Part shown: piece after piece, positions 15,426 through 22,602 of the stretch
Numbering within the stretch: the stretch's first letter is position 1
How the letters are laid out: each line of letters opens with the position of its first letter
NCBI GenBank assembly: GCA_033763435.1
Contig: JANRKN010000072.1
Span: forward strand, 1-64,000
Source: JANRKN01 sp033763435
Lineage (GTDB): Bacteria; Planctomycetota; Phycisphaerae; Phycisphaerales; UBA1924
Direction: 5' to 3'
DNA length: 64,000 nt
The notes under the pieces: generated by a model
Told to the model about the DNA's origin: nothing
The model's database searches: none
What the model saw: the letters and a program-made list of their open reading frames with translations, nothing else
Program-made: the position numbers and the translations under genes

Positions 15426-15773
15426 TGGAGCCGGGGGGAATTGAACCCCCGTCCCGTGACAGTCTCCTGGAGGCATCTACGCGTGTATCCGAGGGTTTGA
15501 TCTCGGTCCGCCCAACCGTCCTCGGCGGCGTTCGTGCGGACCCAGCTCCCGGTGTTCTCTCGTCGCGGCACCCGGAGGCGCCGAGCCGCGACCAGCCCTG
15601 TGTCGTTCATCCGCCCTCTACAGGGCGTCGAGAGCGGATGACGCAGCCAGTATTAGGCTGCGAGAGCGTAGTTACGCTCGCCAGACAAATGGTGCATGCT
15701 TTTTACCAAGCCGGCATGCTCTTGGACGCGCCGCGTTCCAGTCGGCTCTGCCCGGTCGATTCCAGTCGGCCCC
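15426..15773 (-). ncRNA. ssrA: Transfer-messenger RNA (one-piece tmRNA)
   Basis: This RNA rescues ribosomes stalled on broken mRNAs by adding a degradation tag. On the minus strand the 5' end GGGGCCGACTGGAATCGAC (from 15773) pairs with the 3' end CGGCTCC (15427-15433) to form the acceptor stem. A T-arm with GTTCAATTCC precedes the 3' end. The tag frame ends ...GERNYALAA-stop, with the stop at 15653-15655. The discriminator base is A (15426) and the CCA is not encoded. At about 348 nt it is a normal one-piece form. The resume codon is probably the GGC at 15680-15682. Confidence 0.93.
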
Positions 15774-15792
15774 GATTGTCAAAGATCGCCCC

Positions 15793-15798
15793 ATCGTA
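15793..15798 (-). promoter_or_regulatory. Candidate -10 element of tmRNA
   Basis: TACGAT on the minus strand, identical to the hexamer before the SRP RNA, would start transcription near 15785, about 12 nt before the mature 5' end. A short 5' leader removed by RNase P is normal for tmRNA. No clear -35 box. Confidence 0.4.
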
Positions 15799-15845
15799 CG
15801 CACGCGGGCCGCTGGAGGTTCGACGTGTCTATGCCGCGGCCCCGG

Positions 15846-16775
15846 TCAGGCGCGCGCGGGAACTTCCTTGATGTACAGGTTCTGCATCGGCGCGGGCGAG
15901 GCGAAGCGCGGGTCGGCCAGCGCCGACTTGAGCTCGACCAGCAGCGCCTCACGCACCGCGGCGAACTCGGGCGTCCGCGCGGTCACCGCGATCGTCCACG
16001 AGTACGTGGGCGCGATCTCGGCGAGCGCGACCGCGGGCGCGGGCTCGGGCGCGGCGCCCGGATGGCGCGCGAGCTTCTCGGCCGCGCGGGTCAGCACCTC
16101 GCGCACGACCGGCTCGGGCGCGCCCGCGAACACCGGCACGGTGACGATCACCCGGCGCGTGCGGTGATGGGACTGGTTCTCGATCACGCCGCTGAAGATC
16201 GCGTTGTTCGGAATGATGATCCGGCGGTTGTCGCCCGTGTCGAGGTTGGTCGTGAAGAGATCGATGCCGTCGACGACACCCGACTGACCCGCGACGATGA
16301 CCGAGTCGCCGATCTTGAAGGGCCTGAAGACCAGCAGCAACACCCCGGCCGCGAGGTTGCCCAGATTGCCCTGCAGCGCGAGGCCGATCGCGAGGCCCGC
16401 GGCGCCGATCAGCGCGGCAAAGCCCGTCGTGCTGATGCCCACCGTCCCCGCGAGCGTCACAAACGAGAAGATGATGATGCCCCACTTGGCCAGGTTCCCG
16501 AAGAACTTGCCCAGCGTGATCTCCATCCCCGCGCGGGTGCAGCCCTTGATGATGAGCCGGCGGATCCACCCGGCGATCATGAACGCCAGAACTATGCCCA
16601 GCAGCGCAATGAGCACGCCGGGCCCGCGGGTCACGAGCCAATCCTGCGTGCGGATCGTCAGGTCCTGCAGAGGCTTCCAGGCGCTGTGCAGGGCGTCGAC
16701 GGGCGAGGTGATGGGCGGGGGCGGGAGGGAGTTCTCGGTCTGGGCCAGCGTGAAGACGGAGGTGAAGCTCAGCAT
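15846..16775 (-). CDS. Small-conductance mechanosensitive channel (MscS family)
   Basis: A 309-aa inner-membrane channel that opens under membrane tension. Helices lie near residues 50-72 and 92-112, followed by the pore-lining TM3 with the Gly/Ala-rich pattern (GFAALIGAAGLAIGLALQG) and then the beta domain starting FRPFKIGDSV and the motif IPNNAIFSGVIENQS. The C-terminal alpha/beta domain is complete. An N-terminal hydrophobic stretch may be a signal peptide. The ATG at 16775 has TATGTT 6 nt upstream and no Shine-Dalgarno, suggesting a leaderless transcript. It is divergent from ispD. Confidence 0.92.
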   Translation of the reverse strand: MLSFTSVFTLAQTENSLPPPPITSPVDALHSAWKPLQDLTIRTQDWLVTRGPGVLIALLGIVLAFMIAGWIRRLIIKGCTRAGMEITLGKFFGNLAKWGIIIFSFVTLAGTVGISTTGFAALIGAAGLAIGLALQGNLGNLAAGVLLLVFRPFKIGDSVIVAGQSGVVDGIDLFTTNLDTGDNRRIIIPNNAIFSGVIENQSHHRTRRVIVTVPVFAGAPEPVVREVLTRAAEKLARHPGAAPEPAPAVALAEIAPTYSWTIAVTARTPEFAAVREALLVELKSALADPRFASPAPMQNLYIKEVPARA

Positions 16776-16810
16776 GCGCGGAACATAGAAGGGGCGCCGC
16801 GGGTGGGCAA

Positions 16811-16852
16811 GCGAGGTCGGGCGGGCGAGGTCGCGCGGGCGAGGCTGGGCGC
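16811..16852. repeat. Three 14-bp tandem repeats in the mscS-ispD intergenic region
   Basis: Units beginning GCGAGG (16811-16824, 16825-16838, 16839-16852) differ by few bases. They fill the -35 area in front of ispD. They could be binding sites for a regulator or a replication-slippage product. Confidence 0.55.
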
Positions 16853-16872
16853 GCCCCGCGTACGCTGCCGGC

Positions 16873-17673
16873 ATGAATCTGGCGGTGATCATCCCGGCCG
16901 CGGGCAGCTCGACGCGGTTTTCGCAGTCGCTGGCCGTCCCGCGCTCCAAGCTCGATGAGGATCTGGGCGGTCGGCCCGTGCTTCAGCGCACGGTGGAGCT
17001 GTTCCATCAGGACGATCGCGTTTCAACGATCATCGTCGCGGGCCCCCACGAAGCGCAGGCCTTCGCCGAGTTCAAGCTGCGCCATGCTGATCGGCTGGGG
17101 CTGCTGGGCGTGAAGATCTGTCAGGGCGGGAAGACCCACCGCTACGAGACGGTCGCGGCAGCGCTGGCGCACGTGCCGGCGGAGGCGACGCACATTGCCG
17201 TGCACGACGCGGCCCGGCCCTGCACGCCCGCGGACCTGATCGAGCGGGTGTTCAAGGCGGCCGAACGGTTTGATGCGGTGATCCCCGCGGTCGCGGTGGG
17301 CGACACGCTCAAGCGCGTGGAGGACTTCGAGGCCGGCGCGGGCGCGCGCGACGCCGTCGCGGACATTCTGGGTGTTGCCGACCCCAACGCGGGCACCCAG
17401 CGGCGCGTGACAGCGACGCTCGACCGCGCAGGACTGGTCGCGGTGCAGACGCCCCAGGTGTTCAAGGCCGATCTGCTTCGCCGGGCGTATGCGCAGAAGG
17501 ACCTTTCAAGCACCGACGACGCGGGGCTGGTCGAGCGCCTGGGCGAGACGGTCGTGGTCGTCGAGGGCGATGCGCGGAATCTGAAGGTCACGCTGCCGGG
17601 GGACGTGACGCTGGCGCGGATGATCCTGGGCTTCAAGGACCCCGAAGGCCGCGCGGCGCATAAGCGCTTTTGA
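16873..17673 (+). CDS. ispD: 2-C-methyl-D-erythritol 4-phosphate cytidylyltransferase
   Basis: IspD transfers CMP to methylerythritol phosphate in the non-mevalonate isoprenoid pathway. The 266-aa sequence shows the nucleotide-binding start AVIIPAAGSSTRF, the basic residues that follow (SKLDEDLGGRPVLQRTVELF), the conserved VHDAARPCT and the late TPQVFKADLLRRAY and TDDAGLVE. A loop of about 20 residues (EAGAGARDAVADILG) is longer than in E. coli IspD. TACGCT (16861-16866) stands 6 nt before the ATG with no ribosome binding site, pointing to a leaderless mRNA. The stop is 4 nt from the stop of the convergent gene. Confidence 0.93.
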   Translation: MNLAVIIPAAGSSTRFSQSLAVPRSKLDEDLGGRPVLQRTVELFHQDDRVSTIIVAGPHEAQAFAEFKLRHADRLGLLGVKICQGGKTHRYETVAAALAHVPAEATHIAVHDAARPCTPADLIERVFKAAERFDAVIPAVAVGDTLKRVEDFEAGAGARDAVADILGVADPNAGTQRRVTATLDRAGLVAVQTPQVFKADLLRRAYAQKDLSSTDDAGLVERLGETVVVVEGDARNLKVTLPGDVTLARMILGFKDPEGRAAHKRF

Positions 17674-17677
17674 GCGA

Positions 17678-18217
17678 TTACTTTCCGGCGCGCACGGCGG
17701 CGAGGATCAGGTTGCGCCACTGATCGGTCAGCGCCGATCCGAGCTCGAGCAGCGCCTCATCGACCTGATCGCGCGTCTGCCCGCTGATGAGCTTGCCGTG
17801 CTTGGCCAGAGCCGCGGCCAGGGACAGGAAGTATGCCGCCAGCCCCGCGAGGCGCGCCGGGCTCGTGCCGTTCGCGCCGGGCTCGGAGGCCGACTTCTTG
17901 CCCGCTTCCTTGATGAGCTTGAGCTCGTCGAGCGCGGGCGCTTCGCTGAGCACGGCGCGGGCGACATCCACCGCGCCCGCGGGGCCCTGCACCTTGACCT
18001 GCGCGAGCAGACGCCGGAGCACCACGTCGGGCTCGCCGTCCTCGAGCGCATCGATCAGCGCCTCCACGGGCCGACGCTCTGCCGCCAGGCCGATCGAGAG
18101 CAGCCGGCTCGCGGCCTCGCGCGAGAAGGGCGCGGTCCAGTCGCCCAGCATCGTCGGGGGCGAATAGAGCGACGAAGGCGTCTTGGGCACAGGATTCGGA
18201 TTCGGATGCTCGTTCAT
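17678..18217 (-). CDS. Hypothetical protein, mostly helical
   Basis: A 179-aa protein of unknown function. After a Pro-rich N-terminus it is largely alpha-helical with Ala/Leu-rich segments; there is no signal peptide or clear membrane span, although LAGLAAYFLSLAAALA is hydrophobic. GGAGG lies about 9 nt before the ATG at 18217. It follows the ECF sigma gene on the same strand after a 103-nt G-rich gap, so the two may be cotranscribed. No family recognised. Confidence 0.72.
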   Translation of the reverse strand: MNEHPNPNPVPKTPSSLYSPPTMLGDWTAPFSREAASRLLSIGLAAERRPVEALIDALEDGEPDVVLRRLLAQVKVQGPAGAVDVARAVLSEAPALDELKLIKEAGKKSASEPGANGTSPARLAGLAAYFLSLAAALAKHGKLISGQTRDQVDEALLELGSALTDQWRNLILAAVRAGK

Positions 18218-18240
18218 GCCTCAAACCTCCGCGTCGCCCA

Positions 18241-18300
18241 GTTTCCCCACCACTTTCCCACCATCCCCACGACTTCCCCACCGGTCCCACCATCCCCACG
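18241..18300 (-). repeat. G-rich repeat leader between the sigma factor and hypothetical genes
   Basis: On the minus strand GGTGGGGA/GGGATGGTGGGA motifs repeat with a period of about 28-30 nt. In the RNA linking the two genes these could form G-quadruplex structures. The function is unknown. Confidence 0.45.
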
Positions 18301-18320
18301 TTCCCGCTGTGCTGTTCTTC

Positions 18321-19031
18321 TCATGTTCCCAGCGCTTCGAGCAGCTCGCGGATGGTGCCGTCGAGGTCTGCGCCGCCCGTGCTGCCGGGGCCTTTGCCCG
18401 GGCTGGAGCCGTCGGCCTGGGCGTCGATCGCGAGCAGGTCGGTGAGCGCCGCACGGAACCGGCGCTTGGCGCTGCGCACCATCACGTCGGCCTCTTCGGG
18501 CGTGCAGCCGATCTCGGCGCCAACTTCGCGCGCGCTGAGCCCGTCGTAGTACCTTCGGCGAAAGGCGTGCCAGTGTCGGCCCAGCCCCCGCGCCTCGCAG
18601 TCTTCCCCCGCGCGCCTCACGGCCTCCTGCACGACCGCGACGACGTACGCCCGGTCGGCCTCGCGCTCGGGGTCGCCCGAGAACGTCAGCGCGTCGTCGT
18701 TGAGCTCGCGCCCCTGGCGCCGACGCTCGCGCTTCTGAAGCTCGCGCAGGTAGAGGCAGAGCCCGTTCATGAGCCATCGGCGGAGCTGCAGGCCGCTGGA
18801 GCGCCACTGGGCGATGTACTCACCCCGTCCGAGCCGGTCGGCGAGGAAGCCGTGGACGATTTCATCGGGCTCGCCGAGCGCGCGGGCGCTGGAGCCGAGG
18901 AAATAGACCTTGAGCGGCTCGCCGTAGAGCGACATGAGGAGCGAGTTGAGCTGTCCGCGCCCGCTTTCGCCGAGGGCGAGGAGCCCGTCGATCCGCGTGT
19001 ACTGGGTCTGTGGGAAGTGATCCTGCGTCAT
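18321..19031 (-). CDS. RNA polymerase ECF-type sigma factor
   Basis: A 236-aa protein with sigma-70 region 2-like helices (FLGSSARALGEPDEIVHGFLADRL, LQLRRWLMNGLCLYLRELQ) and a region 4 helix-turn-helix (WHAFRRRYYDGLSAREVGAEIGCTPEEADVMVRSAKRRF). The spacer between them is longer than in most ECF factors, and a Gly/Ser-rich tail of about 40 residues follows region 4. No anti-sigma gene is adjacent. It is divergent from the DUF58 operon, so it may control that operon, but nothing in the sequence proves this. Confidence 0.8.
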   Translation of the reverse strand: MTQDHFPQTQYTRIDGLLALGESGRGQLNSLLMSLYGEPLKVYFLGSSARALGEPDEIVHGFLADRLGRGEYIAQWRSSGLQLRRWLMNGLCLYLRELQKRERRRQGRELNDDALTFSGDPEREADRAYVVAVVQEAVRRAGEDCEARGLGRHWHAFRRRYYDGLSAREVGAEIGCTPEEADVMVRSAKRRFRAALTDLLAIDAQADGSSPGKGPGSTGGADLDGTIRELLEALGT

Positions 19032-19225
19032 CGTTGCCGACCGCCACCGCGAACCTGAAACGCCCCACGCGCCGCGCGCTCACCCCTGAATAAAGACCGG
19101 ACGCGGCCATTCCGACCCGGGCTGAGCAACTTCGCGCCTCACGATACCCGATTCTGGCCCTCGCCAGACCGAGAACCCCCCGCCCGCGCCCCCGGACAGC
19201 CGCCGAATCACGTACAGTAAGGATC

Positions 19226-20230
19226 ATGGCGTTGGACGGAGCCGCAGGGCCATCGATGACGCAGGCCAAGGGCGCGGACGCGTCGCTCTATCTCCATCCG
19301 CAGACGCTTGCGCGGCTCTCCACCTTCGAGCTCCGCGCCAAGATGATCGTCGAGGGTTTCTCGTCGGGCCAGCACCGCTCGCCCTACCAAGGACTCTCCG
19401 TCGAGTTCGCCCAGCACCGGCCCTATGCCGCGGGGGATGACCTCCGGCACCTGGACTGGAAAGTCTTCGGCCGGAGCGACAAGCTGCAGCTCAAGCAGCA
19501 CCAGCAGGAGACCAACCTCGACCTGGTCATCCTCGTCGATGCCTCGGGCTCGATGGACTATGGCTCGCGCTCGTTCGAGGACGCCTCGGGCCTGGGCGTC
19601 TCTGCCGGGCCCACCGGGCGCAAACACTGGTCGAAGTTCGACCACGCGACCGCGCTCGCCGCGGCGCTCGCGTACATCACGCTCCGCCAGTCCGACCGCG
19701 TCGGGCTCGTCGTCTTCGCCGACAAAGTCCTGTCGATGGTCAAGCGCTCGAGCGCCCGCGCGGCCTGGCGCCCGATCGTCGAAAACCTCTCGGTCCACCC
19801 CGTGGGCGCCGCGACCGACTTCCCCCGCGCGATCGACCAGACCCTCGCGACCCTCACCAACCGTTGCATGCTCGCGGTCGTCAGCGACTTTCTCACGGAT
19901 CTGGACGCGGTGCGCGCGACGCTCGCGCGCGTGCGCCACGCCCGGCACGACCTGATCGCGTTCCAGGTGCTCGACCGCGCGGAGATCGAGTTCGACTTTG
20001 ACGAGCCCGCGCCCTTCGAAGGCCTCGAGGGCGAGGCGCGCGTGAAGATCGACCCCCGTGCGCTCCGGGGCGCGTATCTGGCCGCGCTGCGTGAGCACGA
20101 AGAGAAGCTCCGCGCGTCGCTGGTCGCCTTCGGCTTTGACTTTCATCGTTTGTGCACGCACGACTGGCTGGGTCCGGCGCTCGCGGCGTTCGTGACCCGG
20201 CGCAACGCGTCGATGAGGAGGGGCGGCTGA
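19226..20230 (+). CDS. DUF58 domain protein
   Basis: A 334-aa cytoplasmic protein with the DUF58 core RPYAAGDDLRHLDWKVFGRSD and a vWA-like continuation with a DASGSM metal-ion site (near residue 110). DUF58 proteins usually pair with MoxR AAA ATPases as chaperone-like systems for cell envelope or metal-insertion processes. No MoxR gene lies in the window, which is unusual. TACAGT (19213-19218) lies 7 nt before the ATG. The stop TGA shares its A with the next ATG, so the genes are coupled. Confidence 0.9.
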   Translation: MALDGAAGPSMTQAKGADASLYLHPQTLARLSTFELRAKMIVEGFSSGQHRSPYQGLSVEFAQHRPYAAGDDLRHLDWKVFGRSDKLQLKQHQQETNLDLVILVDASGSMDYGSRSFEDASGLGVSAGPTGRKHWSKFDHATALAAALAYITLRQSDRVGLVVFADKVLSMVKRSSARAAWRPIVENLSVHPVGAATDFPRAIDQTLATLTNRCMLAVVSDFLTDLDAVRATLARVRHARHDLIAFQVLDRAEIEFDFDEPAPFEGLEGEARVKIDPRALRGAYLAALREHEEKLRASLVAFGFDFHRLCTHDWLGPALAAFVTRRNASMRRGG

Positions 20231-22602
20231 TGTCGTTTCTCCATCCGGCGCTGCTGGCCGTGGGGCTGGGCGCGGTGCTCATCCCGATCCTCATCCACAT
20301 CCTCATGCGCCGTCGGCGTCAGCCCGTGCGCTGGGCCGCGATGCGCTTCCTCGAGCAGGCCCTCAAGTCTCAGCGCAAGCGGCTTCGGCTCGAACAGCTT
20401 CTGCTGCTCGCAGCGCGCTGCCTCGTCCTTGCGCTGCTGGCCCTCGCGCTGGGCCGGCCCTTGCTCGGTGATCGCTCGGCGCTGCCCGCCTCGGGCCCGC
20501 GGACGGTCTACCTCGTGATCGACGCGTCGATCGCGTCGTCGCGCCCCGGGTCAGGCGCCGGAACGTCGGGGCCCACGCGGCTGGCCGAGCAACAGGCGCA
20601 GGCGCGCGAGCTTCTGTCGTCGCTCGATGCCTCGCGGGGCGACAAGGCCGCGCTGCTCGCGCTCTCGGGCCGGGGAGTCTGGGCCGAGGCCTCGATCGCG
20701 ACGCCCACCTCGCAGATCGCCTCGGTCGCCTCGGCCGTTGCGGCGCTCACGCCCACCGACGCGCCGGCGGACCTCCACGCGGCCTTCGAGCGGCTCAGCG
20801 CGCTGCTGGCGTCGCCGGGCGACGGCGCCCAGCCGCAGATCGTGTATCTGGGCGATCTTCTCGCCGCGCAGGCCGACGTTTCGCGCCCACTCGCGTCACT
20901 GGTGCCGACGACCGCCAGCGCCTCAACCCCCGCGCCCGTGCTGATCGTCGCGGACTCAGTCGAGGGCACCCCCGCGACGAACGTGAGCCTCGCATCAGTC
21001 GAGCCGACGCGCGCGGTGCTGGTGGGCAAGGGCGCCTCGTCGGGCGTGCGCGTGACGCTCGCGCGCTCGGGCAACCTCGCCGGGCCGGGCCGGACCGAAG
21101 TCCGTGCCCAGCTCTGGACGCCCGCAGGCCCCGCGGGGCCAGAGTCGAGCGCGAGCGTGACGTGGGCGCCCGCGCAGCGCGAAGCGCAGGCCGTGCTCGA
21201 CGTTGCGTCGAGCTCCGCCGCAGAGGCAACGAGCGGCAGCGAATCGAGGCTGGCGCTTCGCGACACGTTTGTTCGCGTGCGGATCGACGCCGACGCGATC
21301 GAGGGCGACAACGAGGCCGTGCGGGTGCTCACCGCGCGCGATCGGCTGGACCTGGCGCTGCTCGCCTCGCCCTCGGCGCGGGGCAGGCCGGGAGCTTCGG
21401 CGATCGAACGCCTCGGGCCCGCCGATTGGCTCGAGCTTGCCCTCGCGCCCGTGCGCTCGAACGCGCCTGACCTGAAGGTCACCGCGCTGGACCCTGCGCG
21501 GGCGTTCGCGGGCAGCGCCGCACGGAGTCTCGCCGAGTTCGACGCCGCGCTGGTCGCCAGCCCCGAATCGCTCGACGACGCGGGCTGGGCGCGCCTGGCT
21601 GAACTGCTGGATCGGGGCGGGCTCTTGCTGCTGATGCCCTCAACCTCCGCGGGCGCGCAGCTCTGGACGGATCGTCTCGCGGCGCTGGGCGCGGACTGGA
21701 CACTCCCGCGCGATCCGATCGACCTTGCCGGCACCGGGGGCGAGGGGCCCGGCCTCGCGCTCGCGACCACCCCCATCACCCCCACCACCACCAACACGAC
21801 CCTTCTCGCGACGCTGGGCCCCGAGCTGGCGGAGCTTGCGCGCCCTGTGCGTGTCCGGCGCGTGCTGCCCATCCGCGCGACCGAGCGCGGGCCCGCGATT
21901 CTCTCGCTCGCCGACGGTCAGCCGTTCGTGCTCGCGTCGCGCGGCAAGGGCGATCGGGGGCTCATCGTGCTCTTGGCCGCGCCCCCCGACCTTGCGTGGT
22001 CCGACCTTCCCGCCCGGCCTCTGATGGTGCCGCTGATGCAGGAGCTCGTGCGCCAGGGCGTGGGCCAGGCGTCAGCGCCGATCTCGCTCATCGCAGGCGC
22101 GCCGATGGACCTGCCCGCGGGCGCACGCCTGCGCAAGCTCGCATGGCCCGGCGGCGAGGACGCTGCACGCGCGAGCCTCGAGCCCGAGTCCATCTCGCCC
22201 CCCGCGCTGGTGCGCCATCGTTCGCTCTGGCAGCTTGTCGAAACCGGAATCGCGGGCGAGCGCGTGCGCGGGCTGGCCTCGGTCGCGCCGGGCGCGGGCC
22301 TGATTGACCCGGTGCCGGGAGCGCAGGCATGGCTTGCGCGCGCGTTCGCGGTCGAACCAGTCACCGCGCGTGAAAGCCTCGCGCAGGCGAGCCGACAGGC
22401 GCGGGCCAACGCGAGCACCGGCGCGGGCGGAAGCACAGACACGCGCGCCGCCGATACGTCCACCGCGCCGCCGGGCATCGCGCCTTGGCTGCTGCTCGCC
22501 GCGGCGCTGCTCGCGGGGGTCGAGATGATCCTCGCGCGGCGCTTCTCGCACGCCGAAACCTCCGCGAGGCCGGGGCCGGGGGCTGGAGTGGGGGCCGCGT
22601 GA
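20230..22602 (+). CDS. BatA-like membrane protein (aerotolerance N-terminal domain)
   Basis: A 790-aa protein. The N-terminal 80 residues show the BatA/aerotolerance regulator pattern: a first helix (LHPALLAVGLGAVLIPILIHIL), Arg-rich turn, PVRWAAMRFLEQ and a second helix (RCLVLALLALALG). A vWA-like region follows in which the metal site is degenerate (DASIAS, lacking the second Ser of DxSxS). The rest is a long extracytoplasmic domain ending in a C-terminal membrane helix (PWLLLAAALLAGVEMILA). Start and stop overlap both neighbours by one to four bases. Confidence 0.85.
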   Translation: MSFLHPALLAVGLGAVLIPILIHILMRRRRQPVRWAAMRFLEQALKSQRKRLRLEQLLLLAARCLVLALLALALGRPLLGDRSALPASGPRTVYLVIDASIASSRPGSGAGTSGPTRLAEQQAQARELLSSLDASRGDKAALLALSGRGVWAEASIATPTSQIASVASAVAALTPTDAPADLHAAFERLSALLASPGDGAQPQIVYLGDLLAAQADVSRPLASLVPTTASASTPAPVLIVADSVEGTPATNVSLASVEPTRAVLVGKGASSGVRVTLARSGNLAGPGRTEVRAQLWTPAGPAGPESSASVTWAPAQREAQAVLDVASSSAAEATSGSESRLALRDTFVRVRIDADAIEGDNEAVRVLTARDRLDLALLASPSARGRPGASAIERLGPADWLELALAPVRSNAPDLKVTALDPARAFAGSAARSLAEFDAALVASPESLDDAGWARLAELLDRGGLLLLMPSTSAGAQLWTDRLAALGADWTLPRDPIDLAGTGGEGPGLALATTPITPTTTNTTLLATLGPELAELARPVRVRRVLPIRATERGPAILSLADGQPFVLASRGKGDRGLIVLLAAPPDLAWSDLPARPLMVPLMQELVRQGVGQASAPISLIAGAPMDLPAGARLRKLAWPGGEDAARASLEPESISPPALVRHRSLWQLVETGIAGERVRGLASVAPGAGLIDPVPGAQAWLARAFAVEPVTARESLAQASRQARANASTGAGGSTDTRAADTSTAPPGIAPWLLLAAALLAGVEMILARRFSHAETSARPGPGAGVGAA

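Noticed and set aside
15426..15500. tRNA gene suggested by a T-arm with GTTCAATTCC
   Set aside because: It is the 3' end of tmRNA. There is no anticodon arm, and the matching 5' acceptor strand lies about 340 nt away.
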